Shown here: piece by piece, positions 34,763-45,586 of the stretch
Numbering within the stretch: the first letter of the stretch is position 1
Layout: each line of letters begins with the position of its first letter
NCBI GenBank assembly: GCA_937864365.1
Contig: CALMJT010000039.1
Span: 1 to 64,000 of the forward strand
Reading direction: 5' to 3'
DNA: 64,000 nt
From: an uncultured Alteromonadales bacterium
Lineage (GTDB): Bacteria; Pseudomonadota; Gammaproteobacteria; Pseudomonadales; Cellvibrionaceae
The notes under the pieces: generated by a model
What the model was told of the DNA's origin: nothing
Databases searched by the model: none
Seen by the model: the letters and a program-made list of their open reading frames with translations, nothing else
Translations under genes and position numbers: made by a program

Positions 34763-37498
34763 TTACGCTTCTCTTTGTCTTCTAGGATCATTAAGTGGTC
34801 TTGCAAGTGCCCGCGGATTACTGATGATCTGCGCAGGCTGTGCGGTATCTAGTGGTTGAGATAATTGCACTTCGCAGGTTAATGACTGAATACTGTCTGT
34901 ACTTACCACTCTTGGATTAACTCTAGGGTCGTTACTGGCACGAGTGTATTCACGTACTTTTTCGTCGGCTCTCTCGTCAGTAGCTTCTGATGTATCTGTA
35001 ACCATTTCTTCAGAAGGTATTTCTGTAGAGATAGCATCAGTAGTTACAGCAGAGACTTCGTCTGGAGCGTCAACAACTTTTTCTGCGCTAACACTGTCTT
35101 CTGCACTAACACTGTCCTGTTCAGAGGTCATCACTTCTTGTGGTTCAGTGATTTGTGTTTCCGGAGTCTCTACTTTTACAGAAGGTTCTGTGTTGTTCGC
35201 TTCTTCAGCCACCGCTTCTGGCTCTTGAGTCTCTATCTTCTCGATCTCTGCTGTTGTTTCGGTAACTTCAGGCTCTTTCGCTTCTGGAGCACTGTCAACT
35301 TCAACCTGAGTATCAGCTTTGGTTGTTGGCTTATCGATCTCTGATCGAGGAGCTTCAGCCGCAGGAGTCGTTTCGCTTGGAGCCTGTTTCATCATCACTT
35401 CTTGAGAATCAATCGCGTTGGAAACCTGTTGATTTAAAGACTCTTCAGTCGCGTTGTTGCTACTTTCTATCGCTGTTTGAACTTGATCATCGCCAATATT
35501 TTGCTCACGGCGGCCGCGGCGTCTTTGTTGAGGGCGTGGACGCTTGTTGGCGGGGCGCTTATTGGGACGATCATCTTGTACCGTATCGTTACTTCGATTC
35601 TTTGTTTCTTCCGCTATTGATGTTTGGCGATTAGAAGAAACTTCTTCGTTATTACGATCCGTTTTTTTCGGGCGTCGAGTACTGTCAGTGCGGGTATCGC
35701 TTGGAGTTTTGTTGTCGTCGCGATTACGATTATTTCTTCGCGGACGTGACTGACCATCTTCGCGGCGACGGCGATTATGTCTGCCCACTGACTTTTTGTG
35801 AGTCTCAGGTTTCTCGTCTTCACTAAAGAACTGTTTGATGAGTTTTAATAGTTTGCTAATCAGGCCGGGTTCTTTCGTCGGTGCTGGCGCCGGAGTTTGA
35901 GGAGCAACACGCTCGACGGCGGCTTTTTGAACCTCCGGAGTTACCTCGCGCAGAATAGATTGCGATTCTGATGGCTGCTCTTCATGAGTGACGGTAATTT
36001 TGTAGCTCGTTTCGAGAGTGCCTTCGTCATTTTCTCTCAATCGTTGAACTTCAAAATGCGGAGTAAACATTTCTTCATTCGGCACAATCACTATGCGAGT
36101 GTTATGGCGCTTTTCGATATCAGAAATGGATTTACGCTTTTCGTTTAATAGGTAGGTACCGACGCTTACCGGAGTGATGGCTCTAATTTCGGCGCTAAAG
36201 TCTTTCTGTGCTTCTTCTTCGATCAAGCGAAGGATAGACAATGACAATGGCTTGGTACTTAGAATGGTGCCTTGACCGCTGCAACGCGGACATACTTTAG
36301 ATGTTGTTTCACCCAATGATGGACGCAAACGCTGGCGAGACATCTCTAGAAGACCAAAGCGCGAGATTCGTGAGGTTTGTACACGTGCACGATCCATCGA
36401 TAGAGCATCGCGAAGTCGGTTTTCTACTTCACGCTGGTTTTTCGACGATTGCATGTCGATAAAGTCAATTACTTGAAGGCCGCCGATGTCTCTTAATCGC
36501 AATTGGCGAGCAATTTCATCAGCTGCTTCTAAGTTGGTTTGAAGAGCGGTTTCTTCAATATCGCCGCCTTTAGTCGCGCGCGCCGAGTTGATGTCGATAG
36601 AAACTAGAGCTTCGGTAACGTCAATTACAATTGATCCACCAGAAGGTAGTTTAACTTCACGTTGGAAGGCAGTTTGGATTTGGCTCTCGATTTGGAAGCG
36701 GCTGAATAACGCGGTACGCTCATTATAGAGCTTAATCTTGTTTCGATAATTAGGCATGATTTGATCAACAAATCCGCAGGCCTTTTCGAAAGCTTCTTCG
36801 TTATCAATGATAACTTCTTTGATATCAGGGCGTAGGTAGTCACGAATCGCACGAATAACTACATCGCTTTCTCTAAACAGAAGAGGGGATTGAGCGGTTT
36901 CGAAAGCTTCTTTAATTTTGGTCCAAAGGTGTACTAGTGCATCTAGATCCCACTGTAACTCTTCGGCGTTGCGGCCAACACCAGCGGTACGCACGATAAT
37001 GCCCATACCCTGAGGTAAATCGATGCCGCTTAAAGCTTCTTTTAATTCACTGCGATCATCGCCGTCTATGCGTCTTGATATGCCGCCAGCACGCGGATTG
37101 TTTGGCATTAAAACCAAATAACGGCCTGCAAGACTGACGAAGGTTGTAAGTGCAGCACCTTTATTACCGCGCTCTTCTTTATCAACCTGAACAATTAACT
37201 CCATGCCTTCTTTAACTACGTCTTTGATACGTAGACGACCTTCAATATCTTTAGGTTGTTTTATGAAGTATTCGCGAGAAATTTCTTTAAGAGGTAGGAA
37301 ACCATGGCGCTCTGCGCCATAGTCAACGAACGCAGCTTCTAAGCTTGGTTCGATGCGGGTAATTTTGCCTTTGTAGATATTGGCTTTCTTTTGTTCGCGG
37401 GTGCGATTTTCGATATCTAAATCGTAAAGCCATTGACCGTCAACAAGTGCAACACGCAGCTCTTCGGGCTGAGTGGCATTGATTAACATTCTTTTCAT
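34763..37498 (-). CDS. rne: Ribonuclease E
   Basis: Essential endoribonuclease and degradosome scaffold (911 aa). The catalytic half has an S1 domain (about 35-120), the DNase I-like subdomain with Asp302 and Asp345 (IDIN, VIDFID) and the Zn-link CPRC (Cys403, Cys406). After about residue 540 the protein becomes a disordered scaffold: an amphipathic membrane helix ([13 protein letters not shown]), an Arg-rich RNA-binding part, a long acidic Glu/Thr/Val-rich stretch, and a tail with two NDPR motifs that resemble short linear motifs in Pseudomonas RNase E. Divergent from rluC. Confidence 0.97.
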   Translation of the reverse strand: MKRMLINATQPEELRVALVDGQWLYDLDIENRTREQKKANIYKGKITRIEPSLEAAFVDYGAERHGFLPLKEISREYFIKQPKDIEGRLRIKDVVKEGMELIVQVDKEERGNKGAALTTFVSLAGRYLVLMPNNPRAGGISRRIDGDDRSELKEALSGIDLPQGMGIIVRTAGVGRNAEELQWDLDALVHLWTKIKEAFETAQSPLLFRESDVVIRAIRDYLRPDIKEVIIDNEEAFEKACGFVDQIMPNYRNKIKLYNERTALFSRFQIESQIQTAFQREVKLPSGGSIVIDVTEALVSIDINSARATKGGDIEETALQTNLEAADEIARQLRLRDIGGLQVIDFIDMQSSKNQREVENRLRDALSMDRARVQTSRISRFGLLEMSRQRLRPSLGETTSKVCPRCSGQGTILSTKPLSLSILRLIEEEAQKDFSAEIRAITPVSVGTYLLNEKRKSISDIEKRHNTRIVIVPNEEMFTPHFEVQRLRENDEGTLETSYKITVTHEEQPSESQSILREVTPEVQKAAVERVAPQTPAPAPTKEPGLISKLLKLIKQFFSEDEKPETHKKSVGRHNRRRREDGQSRPRRNNRNRDDNKTPSDTRTDSTRRPKKTDRNNEEVSSNRQTSIAEETKNRSNDTVQDDRPNKRPANKRPRPQQRRRGRREQNIGDDQVQTAIESSNNATEESLNQQVSNAIDSQEVMMKQAPSETTPAAEAPRSEIDKPTTKADTQVEVDSAPEAKEPEVTETTAEIEKIETQEPEAVAEEANNTEPSVKVETPETQITEPQEVMTSEQDSVSAEDSVSAEKVVDAPDEVSAVTTDAISTEIPSEEMVTDTSEATDERADEKVREYTRASNDPRVNPRVVSTDSIQSLTCEVQLSQPLDTAQPAQIISNPRALARPLNDPRRQREA

Positions 37499-39157
37499 AA
37501 TTCACCTAGCTAATTCAAGTTACTAGGCGTGGCGCGTATCAAAAAAGCTCGATACAAGATTTATAAAGGTTCAAGACTGTAAGAGTTGCCGTTGTTTCGC
37601 TTGGGTTACCAAGCATTTCCGCCATTATGTACTTGTGCAAAAAAGACGAATTCGGTGACTCATAGTTCAGGTTTTCAAAAGCTCTGCTAATGCAGCCTAA
37701 ACATAAATATCATAAGTGTTTGTTTTCGAAAAGATTATCTCGGGTTGAAAAGAGACTTTAACAAGTTGGAATTCGGTACATGTTTAATTTTAAGCGTCAT
37801 ATGGCTTGTTCTACTTGTTGCGTTTTGTGCTTCCCGTCCACAAATTTTTAATTTGAGGTGAGCTTGCAGTTTAGTAGTTACACAATGATTTTTAGCTGAT
37901 GTATAAGGGTATAAATTATGTGCAGTTGCATTTTTTGCTTAATATTTAATCAGTAATGCAAGGGCAATGGTAAATAAATTCTCATTTTAATCAGAGTCCT
38001 GAAAATTTTTAACAGCCTGTCTGTTAAATCTTTAGCACAAACCTTGCGGTTTTGGGACTAATTGACGCTGGTAATTGAAGCGCTAAATTTTGTTAATGTT
38101 GAGAATATATGTAAGCCATCTTCGACCCGAAGGCCGTCAATATCTACTTTGTTAGCAACTGCGCTCCCAAAACTACTAGTTTTGGAGCTAATTAAAAAAA
38201 CTACCTAATCACTGTGTTCATTAATTCAGCGTAATTCTATCGAAATATCACTGAATTACTTTGTTATTGCCACGCCTATTTATTAAATAATTGTTCTAGT
38301 CTTTTCGTACTTCTTAATCTGTTCTAAATATGATTTCTATGTCAGTGCCGTGTTTACATTTTGATGAAAACATTACCTAAGAGTTTAGTTTTAATAGGCT
38401 TTGCAAATGAATGCTACCCAGACAAAACTCTTACAATCCTGAGTTTCCTCAATTAAATCATGTTGCCACGCTCAAAAATGTTGCTCACCAATTAAACTAT
38501 TAACAGTTTTTAATATTAGCTGTGCAACACATTAATAATAGTCCAGCGATAATTGACCACTGGGTTTTTTCTGTACGATTTTTTACGGTTTAAATCCTTG
38601 TAATCAACGTTAGCTTTTGGCATTAATTCGCTGATTTTTATGGGTTTTTTCCTTTTTATAAAGAGCTACCAGAAATTAGTCTTAAATGGTACTGAGTATA
38701 GCAGTCCATTTTGTTGAATCTCTGGAGTGGGGTTAGATTAGTTTGCGCACGCAATCACTTTGGTAAGGTAGATAACTGTTACTTTTTTGATTCAAAAAAG
38801 CGCACAGAGAAATAGTTTCACTAAAGATCAGAAGCATTCAAAATTTTGTGCATTTGAAAAGCTTGCTGTCGTTTAGAGTCTCTGTCAGCTATATTGCTTT
38901 GCAAAGTTGAAGGACTTGGCGTTTGATGTAACCTAAATTGCCCAGAACTCTTTGAAAAACCCACAAATTAATTTATCAAGCATTCTCTCTGTTGGCAACT
39001 TAACATTTAAGTTATTCGATTATAAAGTCCAAAAAAATCCACTGTTGCGACCAAACATTGAGCTGTTCATGTTGTGCAGCTGCGCTACGTTTGGGGGTTT
39101 CTGGTCAATCCATTACACTTCGTAAAATCTAACGCTCAATAACGGAGTCTACTCGCG
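37499..39157. other. Long divergent intergenic region rne / rluC
   Basis: A 1.66-kb region with no convincing protein gene on either strand. In other gammaproteobacteria the rne messenger has a long 5' leader that RNase E itself recognises for autoregulation, so part of this is probably rne leader. A strong hairpin (GCTCC...GGAGC arms with AAAAC/GTTTT) is at 38163-38188. I could not match the region to tmRNA, 6S, 4.5S or RNase P RNA. Confidence 0.5.
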
Positions 39158-40129
39158 TTGCAAACTCAGTATGAAAAAGTCCAGCTGATTACCATCGATG
39201 ATGGAAATAATGGTCAACGAATTGATAATTTCTTAATCTCCAAACTGAAAGGTGTTCCTAAGTCGCGTTTGTACAGAATTCTTAGGAAAGGTGAGGTAAG
39301 AGTTAATAAATCGCGAGTTAAACCAGAGTATAAGCTCGAATTAGGCGATGTTGTCCGTGTTCCTCCAATCAGAGTGGCGGCAGAGAAACCAAAGACGGCG
39401 ATCAGCCAGGCTTTGTTTCAGTATCTTGAACAGGCAGTACTGTATGAAGATGCTTACTTTTTGGTTATCAATAAACCAGCCGGTATAGCGGTACATGGTG
39501 ATGACGCCGGATCACCTGGATTAATTGAAGCGTTGCGGGAGGTACGAAAAGATTGTCGCTTCTTAGAGTTGGTTCATCGTATCGATAAAGAGACTTCCGG
39601 TTGCCTAATGGTTGCTAAAAAGCGAAGTGCTCTTAAGTTTTTGCAAGAACATCTAAAAACAAAAACCGAATTTAAGAAAAGTTATCTTGCTTTGACCATG
39701 GGTGTCTGGAAAGAAAAATCCGTATTTTGTGATGCGCCTCTGGAGCGCGTCGGAAACAAATCGAACGGACAGTTTGTGCGAATTTCTGAAGAAGGTAAAA
39801 GTTCTCAAACCAATATTCAGGTCTTACAGCAATTTGTTTTATCTGGAGTTGGGCAGTTTTCGCTCATCGAGGCTGTTCCAATTACTGGCAGAACTCATCA
39901 GATTCGTGTTCATGCCCAGTATCTGGGACACGCGTTGGTAGGCGATGATAAGTATGGTAATGATGAAATTAACGCCTGTTTTCGTAAATTAGGTCTTAAA
40001 AGGCTGTTTTTGCATGCCCAAAAACTGGAAATACCCAACCCTGACTCTTCTTCAGAAAGTCGTAAATTCATATCAGTTGAAGCGCCTATTCCCGAAGATT
40101 TGCGCAAAACACTCGATCTAATAAGCTGA
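39158..40129 (+). CDS. rluC: 23S rRNA pseudouridine synthase RluC
   Basis: Makes pseudouridine at three positions of 23S rRNA (323 aa). The S4 RNA-binding domain is at about 20-75 (RIDNFLISKL...VRVNKSRVKP) and the catalytic domain has Asp143 in HRIDKETSG. The start is TTG at 39158 with GGAG upstream. The divergent rne-rluC arrangement is widely conserved. A HAD phosphatase gene follows after 39 bp. Confidence 0.95.
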   Translation: MQTQYEKVQLITIDDGNNGQRIDNFLISKLKGVPKSRLYRILRKGEVRVNKSRVKPEYKLELGDVVRVPPIRVAAEKPKTAISQALFQYLEQAVLYEDAYFLVINKPAGIAVHGDDAGSPGLIEALREVRKDCRFLELVHRIDKETSGCLMVAKKRSALKFLQEHLKTKTEFKKSYLALTMGVWKEKSVFCDAPLERVGNKSNGQFVRISEEGKSSQTNIQVLQQFVLSGVGQFSLIEAVPITGRTHQIRVHAQYLGHALVGDDKYGNDEINACFRKLGLKRLFLHAQKLEIPNPDSSSESRKFISVEAPIPEDLRKTLDLIS

Positions 40130-40168
40130 TCGGATTTCTCTCTACTTGATGAATTTAGTGCTTCTTCT

Positions 40169-40804
40169 ATGTTGTTTGTATTTGATTGGGATGGGACTCT
40201 GTGTGATTCCCTCGACAAGATTGTTCGTTGTGTCCACCTTGCGGCCCACCAAGTGGGCGAATCTTTGTGCAGTGATGAAGATGTAAAATCCATCATTGTT
40301 TTGTCGTTAACCAATGCAATTTCTACCCTGTATCCACGTGCTGATGACGATTTAGTTGAGCGCATGGCGGCGGCGTATTCGGCGGCGTTTTTAGCTGATG
40401 ATTCGCCACTTACGTTATATTGTGGTGCTGAAGAAACCCTTTCTACTTTGGTAGATCGAGGGCACACACTTGCGATCGCAACCGGAAAAAGTCGCAAAGG
40501 TCTTGATCGTGTGCTTTCCGAGAGTGGTATTGAGCATTTTTTCAGCGCTTCTCGATGTGCTGATGAAACCAAATCAAAGCCACACCCTAAAATGCTTTTT
40601 GAATTGTTGGATGAACTTCGATTCACACCAAAAGATGCTGTTATGGTCGGAGACACCTCTTTTGATATGGAAATGGCGCAATCGGCCAATATGCATCGCA
40701 TTGCTGTGTCTTATGGTTCTCATTGCGTGCAAAATTTGCACAGGTTCGATTTGAGTTACGTCGCAGACTCGTTGTCTGACTTGTTATATTGGCAATACTC
40801 CTAA
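40169..40804 (+). CDS. HAD-family phosphatase (phosphoglycolate phosphatase-like)
   Basis: A 211-aa HAD-superfamily hydrolase with all four motifs: DWDGTLCDS (nucleophile Asp7), IATGKSRKGLD, KPHPKML and VMVGDTSFDMEMA. The cap type is that of the Gph/PGP subfamily. In Pseudomonas the same gene follows rluC and precedes the S49 peptidase. The substrate is unknown. Confidence 0.9.
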   Translation: MLFVFDWDGTLCDSLDKIVRCVHLAAHQVGESLCSDEDVKSIIVLSLTNAISTLYPRADDDLVERMAAAYSAAFLADDSPLTLYCGAEETLSTLVDRGHTLAIATGKSRKGLDRVLSESGIEHFFSASRCADETKSKPHPKMLFELLDELRFTPKDAVMVGDTSFDMEMAQSANMHRIAVSYGSHCVQNLHRFDLSYVADSLSDLLYWQYS

Positions 40805-40962
40805 AACTACACGCAATTCAGCGGGTTGAGCTTGGTAAATAGCACGCTGACCCAATTATTTCAAAATCGCAACCAATCACATGTTTTGAGTGTCTATCGG
40901 GTTCAGCTCAACTTACTACGTATAAATTCACGCATTAACTCGGTCTTTATTTAGGAGATACA

Positions 40963-41934
40963 GTGTCAGATCATCCTTCGAATAACATGAGCTCAAAAGA
41001 ATGGCAGATCATCGAAAAGATTTTGCTGGAGACTCATAAAGAGCAGAAACGTACACGTCGCTGGGGTATTTTTTTTAAAGTACTCGTATTTGTTTATATT
41101 TTTGCAGTGCTTTTTCTATTGCGTGCTGGTGGCCAATTTTCGGGTGCCATTGAGGGGCAGTCGGAGCATGTTGGTTTGGTGAGTGTAAATGGCGTAATTG
41201 CTGCTGACTCAGACGCCAATGCCAACACGGTTGTTACCGGGCTAAGAAAGGCCTTTGAATCTGATAAGTCAAAGGCAATTATTTTGGCGATCAACAGTCC
41301 GGGAGGTAGTCCGGTTCAGGCGGGTTATATAAATGATGAAATATACCGATTAAAAGGTCTTTATCCTGATAAGAAAGTTTACGCCGTGATTTCTGATCTC
41401 GGTGCTTCAGGTGCATATTACATCGCCGCAGCCGCCGATGAGATCTATGCCGATAAAGCGAGTTTGGTCGGTTCTATCGGTGTAGTTGCTTCAGGTTTTG
41501 GTTTTGTCGATCTAATGGAAAAATTAGGTGTTGAGCGGCGCCAATACACAGCCGGTGAACATAAGGCTTTTTTAGATCCTTTCTCACCAGAGAATGAATC
41601 AGAGGTTAACTTTTGGACCAGCGTGTTAAAGGATACACACGATCAGTTTATTTCTGTGGTTAAAAAAGGCCGCGGTGACAAAATTGATACTAATAACCCA
41701 GATTTGTTTTCCGGTTTAATTTGGAATGGTGAGCAAGCTAAAGATTTAGGGCTAGTGGATGGTTTAGGCAGCGCTGGAGCCGTGGCTCGAGATGTTGTTG
41801 GTGTTGAGAATATTGTTGATTACAGTGTCCAGAAAAACCCATTGGAACAGTTTGTCGAGAAATTTGGTATTTCTGTGGGAGAGGGCATTTCTTATAAAGT
41901 ATCTAGTGAATCGCACTTTCAATTGAACTACTAA
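40963..41934 (+). CDS. S49-family signal peptide peptidase (SppA/SohB-like)
   Basis: A 323-aa membrane-anchored serine peptidase. One hydrophobic segment (about 38-56) is followed by the ClpP-like domain with nucleophile Ser149 in DLGASGAYYIA and general base Lys201 in GEHKAFLDPF. NSPGG (111-115) forms the oxyanion region. The half-size form matches the short SppA of many bacteria. GTG start after TTAGGAG. Confidence 0.9.
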   Translation: MSDHPSNNMSSKEWQIIEKILLETHKEQKRTRRWGIFFKVLVFVYIFAVLFLLRAGGQFSGAIEGQSEHVGLVSVNGVIAADSDANANTVVTGLRKAFESDKSKAIILAINSPGGSPVQAGYINDEIYRLKGLYPDKKVYAVISDLGASGAYYIAAAADEIYADKASLVGSIGVVASGFGFVDLMEKLGVERRQYTAGEHKAFLDPFSPENESEVNFWTSVLKDTHDQFISVVKKGRGDKIDTNNPDLFSGLIWNGEQAKDLGLVDGLGSAGAVARDVVGVENIVDYSVQKNPLEQFVEKFGISVGEGISYKVSSESHFQLNY

Positions 41935-41944
41935 TCTTGACATG

Positions 41945-41979
41945 TGCTACAGAGTCATCGTTTGAATGGCTTTGTAGCA
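41945..41979 (+). terminator. Candidate terminator after the S49 peptidase gene
   Basis: Imperfect stem TGCTACA..AG.CAT / ATG.CT..TGTAGCA with a short loop, followed by TGTTTGCTTGTT. The T-tract is interrupted, so this is moderate. Confidence 0.5.
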
Positions 41980-42035
41980 TGTTTGCTTGTTACTGTGATC
42001 TTTCAGGGTGTGTAGGGGGTTGTTAGGTGTTGTAC

Positions 42036-42641
42036 CTAGATTATCTCGATTCCGTATTGGCTCAACAGCTTGCATAGGGTGATCAAAGGCAAGCCTACTA
42101 GCGTGTTTGGGTCGGTAATTTCGATTGATTCGAAAAGGGCTATTCCTAATCCTTCCGACTTAAAGCTCCCACAGCAATCGAATGGTTGTTCTTTGTGTAG
42201 ATAATTCTCTATCTGTGAATCGGAAAGGTTTTTAAAATTGACCGTGCAGACTTCGAGAACGGATTGTGTTTGCTGGTTCTCGGTTGAAAAAATCGACACG
42301 GCAGTTTCAAATTTGACAGATTTTCCGCTGGATGCCTTGAGTTGTTGAAAGGCAATATCAAAGCTTCCCGGTTTTCGCAAAATTGTTCCATCAATGTGTG
42401 CAACTTGATCAGATCCTATAATAAGTGCAGGTCTCTGATCTTCCGACAGCAGTAAATTTACCGAGGTGGCTTTCTCGGCGCTCAAGCGCAAAGCTCGTGA
42501 GCTTGGTGCTTCCAGTTCGATAAGACGTTCATCGATGTTCGATGCTATTTGGATAAAATCTAACCTGAGTTTTGCCAAGATTTCAGCTCGATATTTTGAG
42601 GTAGAGGCAAGAACGAGTGTAGGTTTTGATTGGACTTTCAC
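42036..42641 (-). CDS. Maf/YceF family nucleotide pyrophosphatase
   Basis: A 201-aa Maf-like protein of the YceF branch, which hydrolyses modified nucleotides such as m7GTP. The N-terminal LASTSKYRAEIL, the IGSDQV motif and KPGSFDIAFQQL fit the family. It is divergent from yceD as in E. coli and Pseudomonas, supporting the YceF assignment over Maf/YhdE. Confidence 0.9.
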   Translation of the reverse strand: MKVQSKPTLVLASTSKYRAEILAKLRLDFIQIASNIDERLIELEAPSSRALRLSAEKATSVNLLLSEDQRPALIIGSDQVAHIDGTILRKPGSFDIAFQQLKASSGKSVKFETAVSIFSTENQQTQSVLEVCTVNFKNLSDSQIENYLHKEQPFDCCGSFKSEGLGIALFESIEITDPNTLVGLPLITLCKLLSQYGIEII

Positions 42642-42740
42642 GGGGAATAGGTATTTATATGTTCTTTAATATGGATTTGTGCCTAAAAAGCAAGAATTTC
42701 TTTTGACAGTCAACAGCAGTATACATAGAATTGCGCGCCT

Positions 42741-43280
42741 ATGAATGAGCGCACCATCCGAAATTCAATACCACGCTTTATTGATGCTAGAAAGCTGGCT
42801 CAAAAAGATGCTGTTATTGAAGGTAATGTGATTATCAACAGCCTAGATCGCTTATCTGAGCTGGCACATAATCAGTCAGATGTTATTACAGTAACATTTG
42901 CTTTTGATATTGATGATCACGGTTATATTGTGATTCAGGGTGAGATCAAGTCAGAAATTGCTCTGACTTGTCAACGTTGTTTAGAGCCAATGATATTTCC
43001 GATTGATACATCGGTAAATATTGCGGTAGTTCGCGATCAAGAAGCCGCTAAACAATTACCGAAATCACTAGATCCTTGGATTGTTGAAAGTGAAAGTGCT
43101 GATCTATATGAACTGATTGAAGAAGAAATTCTTCTTGAGGTACCAATAGCGCCTTTTCATGAACATCAGTGCATTCCAGAAAATTTGTTTTCTTCCGGTG
43201 AAAAACCGAAAGAAATCCCAAAAACTAATCCATTTAGCGTTTTGGAGCAATTAAAGGGCTCGTCGAGTAAGTCAGACTAA
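42741..43280 (+). CDS. yceD: YceD/DUF177 family protein, 23S rRNA accumulation
   Basis: A 179-aa DUF177 protein, linked in bacteria and plants to 23S rRNA accumulation. The family core LTCQRCLEPM has the CxxC pair, and an acidic ELIEEEILLEVPIAP segment is followed by a loosely conserved tail ending NPFSVLEQLK. The position directly before rpmF is nearly universal. It starts 100 bp from the divergent maf gene. Confidence 0.93.
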   Translation: MNERTIRNSIPRFIDARKLAQKDAVIEGNVIINSLDRLSELAHNQSDVITVTFAFDIDDHGYIVIQGEIKSEIALTCQRCLEPMIFPIDTSVNIAVVRDQEAAKQLPKSLDPWIVESESADLYELIEEEILLEVPIAPFHEHQCIPENLFSSGEKPKEIPKTNPFSVLEQLKGSSSKSD

Positions 43281-43333
43281 TGTCTATTCTAAAGGCGCCC
43301 CAGCTTCAATCGAGAATTTTAGGAGCTTAAAAA

Positions 43334-43516
43334 ATGGCAGTTCAACAAAACAAAAAAACCCGTTCACGTCGTGGCATGCGTCGCTCTCATGATGCTTTAA
43401 CTGGCCCAACTCTTTCAATCGACGGCACTTCTGGTGAAAAACACTTGCGTCACCATGTGAGCGCAGACGGTTTCTACCGCGGCAAGAAAGTAATTAGCAC
43501 AGGTAACGAAGAGTAG
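43334..43516 (+). CDS. rpmF: 50S ribosomal protein L32
   Basis: A 60-aa ribosomal protein with [19 protein letters not shown] at its N-terminus and the conserved [14 protein letters not shown] end. AGGAG precedes the ATG by a few bases. It is the cysteine-free form that does not bind zinc. plsX starts at the base after the stop codon. Confidence 0.97.
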   Translation: MAVQQNKKTRSRRGMRRSHDALTGPTLSIDGTSGEKHLRHHVSADGFYRGKKVISTGNEE

Positions 43517-44506
43517 TTGATATCGTCAATTACTATCGCTATTGATGCGATGGGTGGAGATCAAGGTCTCCACTCAACAATTCCAGCTTGTATAGATTAT
43601 GCAAGTGAACATCCTTCCGATACATTATTGATTTTCTCGTCCGAGAATATTAACCATCAAAATCTTCCCAGCAATATCCAGGTTATCAAAGCTAACAGCT
43701 CTGTATTGATGACAGAAAGTGCCGCATATGCTTTGAGACATCGATCTGATTCAACGATGGCCGGGGCCTTAAACGCTGTTGCTGAGGGACGAGCCCAAAT
43801 TTGTCTCAGTTCCGGTAATACTGCCGCATTGATGGCGCTTGGGTATCATATTCTGGGTACTTACGAAGGTCTTCGTAGGCCAGCGATATGTAAGCCGATT
43901 CCAACCTTAAATAAACACAGTTACATGCTTGATTTGGGCGCCAATGTGCGAGCCGATCCTCATCAGTTACTAGAGTTTGCTCGTCTTGGCAGCGGTTTGG
44001 CAAAACTGCTCGATGACAATGCTTCACCTAAGGTTGCGCTGCTGAATATTGGTACTGAAGAGCAAAAAGGGAATCAGTTAATTCATCAAGCGAATGAGCT
44101 GCTCTCTGAGTGTCCGGACATTAATTATGTTGGTTATATTGAAGGCGATTCCATATACAGTGGAACGGTTGACGTTATTGTTTGCGACGGATTTGTCGGC
44201 AACGTTGCCCTTAAGGTGAGTGAAGGTGTTGCCAAGCTGGCTTTGTCTCAATTGAAATCGTCGTTTAAATCTAGCTTCTATGGTCGTGCGCTTGGCCAAT
44301 TTGCCCGGCCATTGTTGCGAAAATGGCGTACACAATTCGACCCTGCTCGCTATAATGGCGCCTGTTTTCTGGGCCTCAATGGTGCGGTGATAAAAAGTCA
44401 TGGGTCCGCAGACGCGCAGAGTTTTCGGTTTGCTATTGAAATGGCTTCGGATTTTGCCAAGAAGCAAACCACTAGCAGGCTTCAACGTTATTTTCAGGAC
44501 AGTTAG
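43517..44506 (+). CDS. plsX: Phosphate acyltransferase PlsX
   Basis: Converts acyl-ACP to acyl-phosphate for phospholipid synthesis (329 aa). IAIDAMGGD at the N-terminus, SSGNTAALMALGYHILG, and ANVRADPHQLLEFA are family blocks. The start is TTG at 43517 directly after rpmF, with only a weak GAAGAG ribosome site, so it depends on rpmF translation. fabH, which often follows, is not here; fabD follows after 74 bp. Confidence 0.95.
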   Translation: MISSITIAIDAMGGDQGLHSTIPACIDYASEHPSDTLLIFSSENINHQNLPSNIQVIKANSSVLMTESAAYALRHRSDSTMAGALNAVAEGRAQICLSSGNTAALMALGYHILGTYEGLRRPAICKPIPTLNKHSYMLDLGANVRADPHQLLEFARLGSGLAKLLDDNASPKVALLNIGTEEQKGNQLIHQANELLSECPDINYVGYIEGDSIYSGTVDVIVCDGFVGNVALKVSEGVAKLALSQLKSSFKSSFYGRALGQFARPLLRKWRTQFDPARYNGACFLGLNGAVIKSHGSADAQSFRFAIEMASDFAKKQTTSRLQRYFQDS

Positions 44507-44580
44507 TTCTTTGTGTATTTCATCAATTTGGCTGAGCTGAAAATAGATAAGTATCTATTTAATTATAAAAGAGAATTTTT

Positions 44581-45525
44581 ATGACTATGCCGAACTTGGC
44601 ATTTATTTTCCCCGGCCAAGGTGCTCAATCTGTGGGTATGATGGCTGAGCTTGCCAGTGAGTATCCCATCGTTAAAGAAACCTTCGCGCAGGCGTCGGCG
44701 GTATTAGGTTACGATCTATGGTCTCTTTCCCAAAATGACGAGACCGGGCAAATCAACATGACCGAAATTACTCAGCCGTTATTGTTAACGGCCAGTGTTG
44801 CCGCTTGGCGAGTATGGTCAAGCATCACTAAGGCGCGTCCGGCGTTTTTATCTGGACACAGTCTGGGCGAGTGGTCGGCTCTAGTTTGCGCTGGTGTGGT
44901 TAGTTTTGAAGACGCAGTTAATTTAGTAAGGCTGCGTGGCAAATACATGCAAGAAGCCGTACCTGCGGGTGTTGGCGCTATGGCAGCTGTAATAGGGCTT
45001 GATGATGAGTCGGTAATGAAGGCCTGTGAGACAGCTGCAGAAGATCAATTTGTTGCTCCGGTTAACTATAACGCTCCAGGTCAAGTTGTAATAGCTGGGC
45101 ATAAAGAAGCGGTGGACCGAGCCATAGTGGCGTGTAAGGCATCTGGTGCTAAAAAAGCCATGCCGTTGGCCGTAAGCGCTCCTTTCCATACCGTATTAAT
45201 GAAGCCTGCTGCTACAAAGTTGGCTGAAGAGATAAAGCAAGTTACTTTCAATTCGCCAGAGATTCCAGTTATTCACAATGTCTCCGCTGCGCAAGAAAGT
45301 GATCCTGAGTCGATCAAAAATTTAATGATTCAGCAGATATATTTACCGGTTCGCTGGGTTGATTGTGTCAAAGCTTTATCGGCAAGTGGTGTTCAACAGG
45401 CCGTTGAGTGCGGTCCTGGTAAAGTGCTTAGCGGTATGATCAAACGCATTGATAAAAGTATACAGTGTTTCCAATCAGAGACTCCTGATGCAATTTCAGA
45501 AGCGGTTGAGGCCGTCAACGCTTAA
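44581..45525 (+). CDS. fabD: Malonyl-CoA:ACP transacylase FabD
   Basis: Loads malonate onto ACP for fatty-acid elongation (314 aa). FPGQGAQSVGM, nucleophile Ser94 in SGHSLGEWSA, and the catalytic histidine in SAPFHTVLM are in place. It is followed by fabG after 61 bp. Confidence 0.96.
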   Translation: MTMPNLAFIFPGQGAQSVGMMAELASEYPIVKETFAQASAVLGYDLWSLSQNDETGQINMTEITQPLLLTASVAAWRVWSSITKARPAFLSGHSLGEWSALVCAGVVSFEDAVNLVRLRGKYMQEAVPAGVGAMAAVIGLDDESVMKACETAAEDQFVAPVNYNAPGQVVIAGHKEAVDRAIVACKASGAKKAMPLAVSAPFHTVLMKPAATKLAEEIKQVTFNSPEIPVIHNVSAAQESDPESIKNLMIQQIYLPVRWVDCVKALSASGVQQAVECGPGKVLSGMIKRIDKSIQCFQSETPDAISEAVEAVNA

Positions 45526-45586
45526 TTTTAAAAGCTGGGTGTATACCTGGTTTTGAAAGTTTACTCGCAATTAGGTTGAAGAATTT

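Noticed and set aside
37980-38005. Half-match to the right end of the dispersed repeat (TTTTAATCAGAGTCCTG)
   Set aside because: Adjacent sequence does not follow the rest of the element in either direction.
38163-38188. Strong hairpin in the rne/rluC gap considered as a terminator
   Set aside because: No T-run follows on either strand and no gene end is near.
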